Shown: positions 1 to 5,078 of the stretch, in pieces
How positions within the stretch are numbered: position 1 is the stretch's first letter
Layout of the letters: every line of letters begins with the position of its first letter
Origin: Oceanococcus sp041619315
Lineage (GTDB): Bacteria > Pseudomonadota > Gammaproteobacteria > Nevskiales > Oceanococcaceae
Assembly (NCBI GenBank): GCA_041619315.1
Contig: JBFKEC010000124.1
Location: 1-9,357 of the forward strand
Direction: 5' to 3'
DNA length: 9,357 nucleotides
The notes under the pieces: generated by a model
What the model saw: the letters and a program-made list of their open reading frames with translations, nothing else
Database searches by the model: none
Told to the model about the DNA's origin: nothing
Position numbers and translations under genes: made by a program

Positions 1-187
1 ATACGCTTGCAGAAAAACGCGGCGTTGTGAGCATTTACACCACCGTGCGGCTGTCAGCCCTCGTGTTCTGGCGGCGGCCCGCCCGGAGGACGACCGCCCG
101 CTGGCCGTGCCGGCTCTCAACGCCTCAAGGCGGAGGGCATCGCAGTCATCACAGGGGCAAGCACACGTCGCGGGACAAATCGCAGAC
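1..187. other. Unassigned left-edge sequence
   Basis: I could not support a gene here. One plus-strand frame reads in from the edge and stops at 28-30, so the last codons of an upstream gene could be present, but ten codons are too few to judge. Other open frames run across the stretch without a convincing start, and their translations are rich in Arg, Pro and Ala, as expected of chance frames in GC-rich DNA. It lies beyond the tRNA-Ser terminator, so it is probably spacer or the tail of a neighbouring gene. Confidence 0.3.
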
Positions 188-219
188 AAAAAAATAGCCC
201 TTTGCATTCAAAGGGCTAT
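188..219 (-). terminator. Rho-independent terminator after tRNA-Ser
   Basis: Read on the minus strand, an 11-bp perfect stem (ATAGCCCTTTG pairing with CAAAGGGCTAT; arms 209-219 and 194-204) closes a 4-nt loop (AATG) and runs into an uninterrupted T tract at 188-194. It lies 11 nt beyond the tRNA-Ser CCA end and is in the right orientation to stop transcription of that gene, and possibly of the dapA unit upstream. Confidence 0.92.
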
Positions 220-229
220 CTGATTTACA

Positions 230-319
230 TGGCGGAGAGACAGGGATTCGAACCCTGGAGGGGCGTTCACCCCAACACGCTTTCCAGGCGTGCGCCTTAA
301 ACCGCTCGGCCATCTCTCC
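230..319 (-). tRNA. tRNA-Ser (anticodon GGA)
   Basis: The minus strand folds as a class II tRNA of 90 nt. The acceptor stem GGAGAGA pairs with TCTCTCC, followed by discriminator G and an encoded CCA. The D arm begins TGGCCGAGCGG. The anticodon arm is CACGC-CTGGAAA-GCGTG, with anticodon GGA at plus-strand 283-285. A long variable arm and the T loop GGTTCGAATCC follow. The long variable arm and GGA anticodon identify a serine tRNA reading UCC and UCU codons. A strong terminator lies just downstream. The gene follows the dapA-lipoprotein pair on the same strand. Confidence 0.97.
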
Positions 320-363
320 GGATCCGCACCTAGTAGGCCAGCAGGCTGGCGTGCGGGCGGTGG

Positions 364-371
364 ATTCTATA
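364..371 (-). promoter_or_regulatory. Possible -10 element for tRNA-Ser
   Basis: The minus strand reads TATAGAAT about 45 nt before the mature tRNA 5' end, followed by a GC-rich stretch of the kind found in stable-RNA promoter discriminators. I see no good -35 hexamer at the expected spacing, so the tRNA might instead be read through from the dapA-lipoprotein unit. Confidence 0.35.
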
Positions 372-389
372 CGAACCCGGGCGCTGATG

Positions 390-668
390 CTACGACTGTT
401 CGGACATGATCAGTCGCGGGGGCCGATCCAGGCAATCCGTTTTCTGCTCGCCGGCAGCATTGGTGTAGCTGCGCGAGGCCTTGTAATCCTGCTCAGGAAT
501 CGGAGGAATCATGTAGGCCGGGTCGCGTGACGGCAGCGCGCCGCTGTCGGCACTTTGCAGATCCGGATATTCCTGCGCCTGCAAATAGGCACCATCGAAT
601 GCACATTCACGTGCGCTGCAGGCCATCAGCATCATGCTGACAAGACTGATTCCAACAATACGGATCAA
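390..668 (-). CDS. Small lipoprotein resembling only the BamC N-terminus
   Basis: This 92-aa protein begins with a hydrophobic signal ending in a lipobox (Leu14-Met-Ala-Cys17), so the mature product should be a 76-residue lipid-anchored protein. Start: a TTG whose last bases overlap the dapA stop (TTGA), with an AGGAG 7 nt upstream inside the dapA end, implying translational coupling. The mature part is polar and proline-rich. It carries the pattern AYLQA....PDL....G......Y.IPPIP........N..G......RPP, which recalls the extended N-terminal segment of BamC (NlpB), the part that binds BamD in the outer-membrane protein assembly complex. In E. coli bamC also follows dapA. The two helix-grip domains that make up most of a normal BamC (about 340 aa) are absent; a stop follows instead. 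The identity rests on remembered family pattern and synteny, so it remains an inference. It could also be an unrelated small lipoprotein. Confidence 0.8.
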   Translation of the reverse strand: MIRIVGISLVSMMLMACSARECAFDGAYLQAQEYPDLQSADSGALPSRDPAYMIPPIPEQDYKASRSYTNAAGEQKTDCLDRPPRLIMSEQS

Positions 669-1555
669 AACGTTACTCCTGCCTGGGCCAAGGCTTTTTC
701 AACCAGCGGATAAAATTCTTCAGCCAACGGGGTCATCGGCAGGCGAATCCCTTCAGGAATCCTCCCCATCCGATTAAGTGCCCACTTGACCGGGATTGGA
801 TTGGGTTCCGCAAACAAATGCTGATGCAGCCCCGCAAGGTCAGCATCCAGTGCCATTGCGGTGTCACGGTCGCCAGCAATGGCCGCCATACACATCGCAT
901 GCATTTGCGCAGGCACCACATTGGCCGTGACCGAGACATCGCCACGCGCACCCATCAGCATGGATTCGCACGCGGTCGCATCATCGCCGGTGTAGACCAC
1001 AAAGCCTGGGTCCAGTTCGACCAGCGCCTTGATCCGCTCAAGTGTGCCGGTCGCTTCCTTGATGCCGACAATCGCTTCATACGGCAGCAAACGCTCAACC
1101 GTTTCCGGTTTGAGGTCGCAGGCGGTGCGTCCAGGCACGTTGTACAGAATCAACGGCCCATCCGCATTTTGAGCGATTGCGGCGTAGTGCCGAAACAGTC
1201 CTTCCTGGGTTGGCTTGTTGTAATACGGCGTCACCAACAGGCAGGCATCGGCACCCAGCGCAAAGGCTTCGCGGGTCAGCAGCTGGGCTTCTGCGGTGGC
1301 GTTGCCGCCGGTTCCGGCAATCACCGGAATGCGCTTGGCCACACGCTCGATGGTGTATTTGATCGCCTGCAGATGCTCAGCCACGCCCAGCGTGGCGGAT
1401 TCACCGGTCGTTCCCACCGATACGATGGCATCGGTGCCCTCTGCGATATGCCACTCGATGAGGCGATCAAGGCACGGGTAATCAACCGCGCCGTCTGCGC
1501 TCATCGGGGTGACCAGGGCAACGAGGCTGCCCTTGATTTGTGTTCTGTATGTCAT
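665..1555 (-). CDS. dapA: 4-hydroxy-tetrahydrodipicolinate synthase
   Basis: DapA condenses pyruvate with aspartate semialdehyde in the cytosol, the first committed step of the diaminopimelate/lysine pathway. The 296-aa product matches the family length (292 in E. coli) and is full length. Visible residues, numbered from this start: the GTTGES loop with Thr49 and Thr50, Tyr112 and Tyr138 of the catalytic triad, Arg143 in the NVPGRT motif, and the Schiff-base lysine Lys166 in GIKEATG. Each is offset by 5 from E. coli numbering. An in-frame ATG at 1573 would add six residues, but it overlaps a perfect TATAAT, and the protein alignment favours 1555. The stop overlaps the start of the lipoprotein gene. 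The gene is divergent from gcvR. Confidence 0.97.
   Translation of the reverse strand: MTYRTQIKGSLVALVTPMSADGAVDYPCLDRLIEWHIAEGTDAIVSVGTTGESATLGVAEHLQAIKYTIERVAKRIPVIAGTGGNATAEAQLLTREAFALGADACLLVTPYYNKPTQEGLFRHYAAIAQNADGPLILYNVPGRTACDLKPETVERLLPYEAIVGIKEATGTLERIKALVELDPGFVVYTGDDATACESMLMGARGDVSVTANVVPAQMHAMCMAAIAGDRDTAMALDADLAGLHQHLFAEPNPIPVKWALNRMGRIPEGIRLPMTPLAEEFYPLVEKALAQAGVTF
676..680 (-). promoter_or_regulatory. Shine-Dalgarno fixing the TTG start of the lipoprotein
   Basis: AGGAG on the minus strand, within the last codons of dapA and 7 nt before the TTG at 668-666. It is the best ribosome site in this part of the window. It explains why a TTG overlapping the dapA stop can be used, and no in-frame ATG places the signal peptide better. 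Confidence 0.75.
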
Positions 1556-1564
1556 GGCGCGGCG

Positions 1565-1570
1565 ATTATA
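1565..1570 (-). promoter_or_regulatory. Candidate -10 box for dapA
   Basis: A perfect TATAAT on the minus strand ends 9 nt before the dapA ATG at 1555. A start site about 7 nt downstream would leave a leader of only a few bases, giving a nearly leaderless mRNA. The region 16-18 nt upstream has no good TTGACA match, so this may be chance. No clear Shine-Dalgarno precedes either dapA ATG, which fits a leaderless message. Confidence 0.35.
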
Positions 1571-1633
1571 CATTCCACAGGGTCCGGCTGGCGGTTACAC
1601 TCTTCATGCACTTCAGAATCCTTCGCGGCGGGC

Positions 1634-2173
1634 ATGCAGGACATCCATAAATATCTCATCGTCAACGCCCTAGGCGCCTGGCGTGACAATCTCAGCGCCA
1701 GACTTATGCAGGAAATCCGCGAACGCGGCTGCGAGATTCTCGATAGCCGTATCGGCATGCTAGGCGACACCATGACCGCCCAGCTGATGGTTTCGGGCAA
1801 CTGGAGCAGCGTCGGAAAGCTTGAGACCGCGCTTCCGGCCATCGCCGAAAAGCTCGAAATACAGATGCTCGGGCTGCGCACCCGCGATCGCAGCGAGCGC
1901 CCTGATACGCGCCCGTATGCAGTCGAGATCAACGCGCCCCAGCAGCCCGACCTGCTGCCTGCGCTGGTTGCCTTCTTCAACAACCTCGACACCGTGGTCG
2001 CCGAACTGGTCTGCCAGGACTACAGTGCCGGCCAGACCGGCGCGCGCATGGTCAACATACAGATGGTGGTGCTTGTTCCGATCACGGCGCAGCCTCCGGC
2101 TCTGCGCGAATCGTTCATGGACACCTGCGATGAACTGAATGCGGACGGCATGCTCGACCCGATCAAATCCTGA
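1634..2173 (+). CDS. gcvR: Glycine cleavage system regulator, ACT-domain protein
   Basis: The 179-aa product has the GcvR layout of two ACT domains, roughly residues 5-75 and 95-165. The first opens with YLIVNALGA and the second with YAVEINAPQQPDLL, where the 'sense the ligand' loops of ACT folds lie. In E. coli GcvR represses the glycine-cleavage operon by binding the activator GcvA when glycine is low. No gcvA or gcv gene is in this window. The loop that usually reads DRPG in the first domain is here WRDN, so ligand binding may differ. The ATG at 1634 is the only plausible start near the conserved beginning, with a weak GGCGGG upstream. The open frame extends far upstream only because it runs antisense through dapA. 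The next gene, bcp, starts 36 nt after the stop. Confidence 0.85.
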   Translation: MQDIHKYLIVNALGAWRDNLSARLMQEIRERGCEILDSRIGMLGDTMTAQLMVSGNWSSVGKLETALPAIAEKLEIQMLGLRTRDRSERPDTRPYAVEINAPQQPDLLPALVAFFNNLDTVVAELVCQDYSAGQTGARMVNIQMVVLVPITAQPPALRESFMDTCDELNADGMLDPIKS

Positions 2174-2209
2174 TTGTCATGTCGCCAACCACTGCAGACG
2201 GAGAAACGT

Positions 2210-2671
2210 ATGAATCTTGAGCTGGGTGATGCCCTACCCGCACTTGCGCTACCCGCAACCGGTGATCAAACGATTGCCCTGGACAAGTTGCCGCAACGCA
2301 TAGTGGTTGTTTATTTCTACCCCAAGGACAGCACCCCTGGCTGCACCACCGAAGGTCGCGACTTCGCCGCCCTGCACGCGCAATTTGTAGCGGCTGACGC
2401 CTGCATTCTGGGCGCATCAAAGGACAGCATCCGGCGCCATGAAAACTTCAAGGCCAAGCAGGAATTTCCGTTCGAGCTGCTGTCTGACGAAGATGAAACC
2501 CTGTGTCAGACGTTTGGTGTGATTCAGGAGAAAAAGCTGTACGGCAAGACCTACATGGGCATCGTGCGCAGCACATTTGTATTCGTCGATGGCAAGCTGG
2601 CCAGAATCTGGCCCAAGGTCAAAGTCAAAGGACACGCCGACGAAGTCCTGGCGTACATTCAATCCGTCTAA
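2210..2671 (+). CDS. bcp: Thioredoxin-dependent thiol peroxidase (Bcp/PrxQ family)
   Basis: Bcp reduces hydrogen peroxide and organic hydroperoxides in the cytosol using a peroxidatic cysteine. The 153-aa product is of normal length (156 in E. coli). It shows the peroxiredoxin motif FYPKDSTPGCT with peroxidatic Cys45 and the supporting Pro38, Thr42 and Pro43, then the conserved LLSDEDETLCQTFGV and GKTYMGI segments. The resolving Cys50 of the E. coli type is Arg50, and the alternative cysteine position near residue 84 is Gln. The other cysteines are Cys65 and Cys99. GGAG at 2200-2203 lies 6 nt before the ATG; an in-frame TTG at 2174 is less likely. The PIN-PhoH gene starts 13 nt after the stop, so the genes are probably co-transcribed. 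Confidence 0.95.
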   Translation: MNLELGDALPALALPATGDQTIALDKLPQRIVVVYFYPKDSTPGCTTEGRDFAALHAQFVAADACILGASKDSIRRHENFKAKQEFPFELLSDEDETLCQTFGVIQEKKLYGKTYMGIVRSTFVFVDGKLARIWPKVKVKGHADEVLAYIQSV

Positions 2672-2684
2672 CCGGACCCATTCC

Positions 2685-4112
2685 ATGAGCCAACGTTTGT
2701 TCGTGCTGGATACCAACGTCCTGATGCACGACCCCTCCTCGCTTTTCCGATTTGAGGAACATGACCTGTTCCTGCCCATGGTCGTGCTCGAGGAACTCGA
2801 CAACGGCAAGAAAGGCATGTCGGAAGTCTCGCGCAATGTCCGTCAGGTCAGCCGCTACATGGACACCCTGCTGGTCGGCAAAACCGATGCACAGATCACC
2901 CAGGGCCTGGATCTGGCTGAATTGCAGGCGCTGGATAACGAAACCCGGGCCAGCGGCCGCCTGTTCTTCCAGACCGAGCACCTGGAGACGGATTTGCCGC
3001 GCAGCTTGCCCGGCAACAAGCCCGACAACACCATACTCAACACCGCGCTGGCGCTGCAGTCGAGCATGCCCGATCGTCAGGTCACGCTGGTCTCCAAAGA
3101 CATCAATCTGCGCATCAAGGCGGCGATTGTTGGCGTCGATGCCGAGGATTACCAGAACGACCGCGTGCTGGATGATCTGGACCTGCTGTACAGCGGCTAC
3201 GACGTGCTGCCCGCGGATTTCTGGAACAACCAGCCCGACGGACTCAAGTCCTGGACCGACGAAGTCGGCCGGACCTTCTATGAAGTCCATGGTGCCGACA
3301 CCAGCGACTGGCACCCCAATCAGTTCTTCCACATCGCGCAGGAGCAGCCGGACGGCAATGGCGTCACCAGCGACCCTCAGATGGAATTGCTGGTCCGCAG
3401 CGTGCAGGGCGACAGCGCCAAACTGGAACTGATCCGCGATTACCGCGAGGGCAAAACCAGCGCATGGGGTGTTCATGCACGCAATCGCGAGCAGAACTAT
3501 GCCCTGAGCCTGCTGATGGATCCGGATATCGAGTTTGTCACCCTGCTCGGGGCGGCCGGCACCGGCAAGACACTGCTCACTCTGGCTGCCGGGCTGGCGC
3601 AAGTGCTCGACGAACCACGTTACCGTGAAATCATCATGACCCGCGTGACCGTACCGGTTGGTGATGACATCGGTTTTCTGCCCGGCACCGAAGAGGAAAA
3701 GATGACGCCGTGGATGGGCGCTCTGATGGACAATCTGGAAGTCCTGACCGGCACGCTGGACGGAGGCGACTGGGAACGCGCCGCAACCAACGAACTGTTG
3801 TCCAAGCGGATCAAGATTCGCTCGCTCAACTTCATGCGCGGACGCACCTTCCTCAATCGCTTCCTGATTCTGGACGAGGCCCAGAACCTCACCTCCAAGC
3901 AGATGAAAACGCTCATCACACGTGCCGGCCCCGGCACCAAGATCGTATGCCTGGGCAATCTGTCGCAAATCGACACGCCGTATCTGACCGAGACCACCTC
4001 AGGCCTGACCTATGTGGTGGATCGTTTCAGAGATTGGCCGCACGGCGGTCATGTCACGCTGGCGCGCGGTGAGCGCTCACGCCTGGCTGATTTCGCCTCA
4101 AATAACCTCTAA
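2685..4112 (+). CDS. PIN-PhoH family ATPase / putative RNase
   Basis: The 475-aa product fuses an N-terminal PIN nuclease domain (about 1-150) to a C-terminal PhoH P-loop ATPase domain (about 265-475). The PIN acidic residues appear in place: Asp9 in LDTNVL, Glu36/Glu37 in LEELDNGKKG, Asp114 in PDNTILN and Asp139 in SKDINLR. The PhoH part has Walker A GAAGTGKT at 289-296 and Walker B LILDEAQ with Asp397-Glu398. Mycobacterial PhoH2, of the same architecture, is reported to act as an ATP-dependent RNA helicase and ribonuclease, so RNA unwinding and cleavage is the likely activity; the cellular role here is unknown. E. coli PhoH and YbeZ lack the PIN domain. The ATG at 2685 directly precedes the PIN strand. 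In-frame codons upstream overlap bcp and are not needed. The gene is followed by a hairpin terminator. Confidence 0.93.
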   Translation: MSQRLFVLDTNVLMHDPSSLFRFEEHDLFLPMVVLEELDNGKKGMSEVSRNVRQVSRYMDTLLVGKTDAQITQGLDLAELQALDNETRASGRLFFQTEHLETDLPRSLPGNKPDNTILNTALALQSSMPDRQVTLVSKDINLRIKAAIVGVDAEDYQNDRVLDDLDLLYSGYDVLPADFWNNQPDGLKSWTDEVGRTFYEVHGADTSDWHPNQFFHIAQEQPDGNGVTSDPQMELLVRSVQGDSAKLELIRDYREGKTSAWGVHARNREQNYALSLLMDPDIEFVTLLGAAGTGKTLLTLAAGLAQVLDEPRYREIIMTRVTVPVGDDIGFLPGTEEEKMTPWMGALMDNLEVLTGTLDGGDWERAATNELLSKRIKIRSLNFMRGRTFLNRFLILDEAQNLTSKQMKTLITRAGPGTKIVCLGNLSQIDTPYLTETTSGLTYVVDRFRDWPHGGHVTLARGERSRLADFASNNL

Positions 4113-4130
4113 ATCGAAGCGCTACCGATG

Positions 4131-4166
4131 ACTGTGACCGGGAATGGGTGATCCCGGTCACAGTTT
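4131..4166 (+). terminator. Hairpin terminator after the PIN-PhoH gene
   Basis: A 13-bp perfect inverted repeat (ACTGTGACCGGGA at 4131-4143 and its complement at 4152-4164) encloses an 8-nt loop, 18 nt after the PIN-PhoH stop. Only three T residues end the structure, so termination may be weaker than at a canonical site. It probably ends the gcvR-bcp-PhoH unit. Confidence 0.7.
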
Positions 4167-4184
4167 CGAGCCACACCCAGGCAT

Positions 4185-4206
4185 CTGTCCCATATCTACG
4201 GGACAG
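4185..4206 (+). promoter_or_regulatory. 22-bp dyad, possible operator
   Basis: CTGTCCC and GGGACAG flank an 8-nt centre that itself retains two further symmetric pairs (TA..TA), so 9 of 11 positions are dyad-symmetric. There is no T tract, and a terminator already lies just upstream. It lies about 80 nt before the porin-like gene, a sensible place for a dimeric regulator. I cannot name the regulator, and I found neither a sigma-54 site nor a convincing sigma-70 promoter downstream. Confidence 0.4.
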
Positions 4207-4287
4207 CGGCAGGGTCACCCCGTGGTTAGGCTGTGAAGCAACGCGCATAGCGCACTTGCATTCGCAGACACACACGGGAGCCCCTTA

Positions 4288-5070
4288 ATGAAAACCCTGA
4301 TTCGCCATGCCGGCGCAGTCTCACTGATCGCCGCTTCAAGCCTGGCCCAGGCCTGGCAGATTGAAGCCACCGGCAGCTATACCGACTTCGATGCGGCCGA
4401 CGATTCGCAGCTCGGCCTGCTCGCCAGCTACCATTTCAATCCTGTCGATGATGCGGGCAAACCGCGCGCGGAATCGGCATTCCTGGCCCGCTCCAGCAAT
4501 CTGTTTGCCGGCTACACCACTTTTGATGAAGCGGACGCCGATGGCATTGGCGTGGGTGGTGAACTGTTCATCGACCAGTTCTATGCGCGGGGTTCAGTGA
4601 CCCAGATAGATGTCGGCATTGACGATGGCAGCGCCATTGACGTGCGCGCGGGCTTTCTGCCCAGCGACGGCCTGCTGCTCAGCCTGGGCTATAACGATAT
4701 CAGCATGGACGTGCTGGACATCAGCATGATCTCGTTCAACGCCAAGTGGGTGCAGAAAATCGACGGCGGCATGGCCTACAACGCCGAAGCCTCGATCGCA
4801 CAAGTCGACGGCGCTGGCGATCCCATCACCTACATGCTCGCCGCGGATCTGTACATCAACCAGGATCTCAGCCTGGGCCTGGCCTACCGTGACAGCGATG
4901 CCGACAATTCCAACGAGGACATCGAACTGCGCGCGCGCATGTTCGTGATTCCAACGCTCAGTGTGTCCCTGGCCTACGTGATGCAGGATGGCGGCAGCAG
5001 CATGGGCGCGGCCACCGGCTTCGGCGGGGCCGGTGATCGCATCAGCCTGAGCCTGGCCGGTCGGTTCTGA
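4288..5070 (+). CDS. Putative porin, outer-membrane beta-barrel protein
   Basis: The 260-aa product has a Sec signal peptide (MKTLIRH, hydrophobic core, cleavage after Ala20-Gln-Ala22) and a mature part of alternating short beta strands separated by Asp/Gly/Asn-rich turns. It ends in ISLSLAGRF, with the C-terminal Phe recognised by the outer-membrane assembly machinery. Internal segments such as SYHFNPV, ESAFLAR, GGELFI and FYARGSV suggest the 'putative porin' group found in marine Gammaproteobacteria (Porin_7-like, from memory). At 238 mature residues the barrel would be small, perhaps 10-12 strands. Substrate unknown. GGAG at 4277-4280 lies 7 nt before the ATG. The next gene begins 8 nt after the stop, so the two are likely one operon. 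A dyad upstream may control both. Confidence 0.8.
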   Translation: MKTLIRHAGAVSLIAASSLAQAWQIEATGSYTDFDAADDSQLGLLASYHFNPVDDAGKPRAESAFLARSSNLFAGYTTFDEADADGIGVGGELFIDQFYARGSVTQIDVGIDDGSAIDVRAGFLPSDGLLLSLGYNDISMDVLDISMISFNAKWVQKIDGGMAYNAEASIAQVDGAGDPITYMLAADLYINQDLSLGLAYRDSDADNSNEDIELRARMFVIPTLSVSLAYVMQDGGSSMGAATGFGGAGDRISLSLAGRF

Positions 5071-5078
5071 GTGTGATC

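Noticed and set aside
2..222. Open frame crossing the left edge region on the plus strand
   Set aside because: No start, Arg/Ser/Pro-rich translation, and it runs through the tRNA terminator hairpin, so it is unlikely to be coding.
818..1633. Long plus-strand open frame running antisense through dapA into gcvR
   Set aside because: Its first 270 or so codons are the complement of well-conserved dapA; only the part from the ATG at 1634 has protein-family content (GcvR).
2577..2684. Upstream in-frame extension of the PIN-PhoH protein
   Set aside because: It lies wholly within bcp and before the conserved PIN start; the ATG at 2685 fits the family.
2625..3968. 447-codon minus-strand open frame opposite the PIN-PhoH gene
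   Set aside because: It mirrors a gene with intact PIN and Walker motifs; its translation shows no family motif and its length is explained by GC-rich codon bias.
4220..4262. Possible sigma-54 promoter (TTGCA at 4256) downstream of the 22-bp dyad
   Set aside because: No GG lies at the required distance upstream of the GC, so the -24 element is missing.
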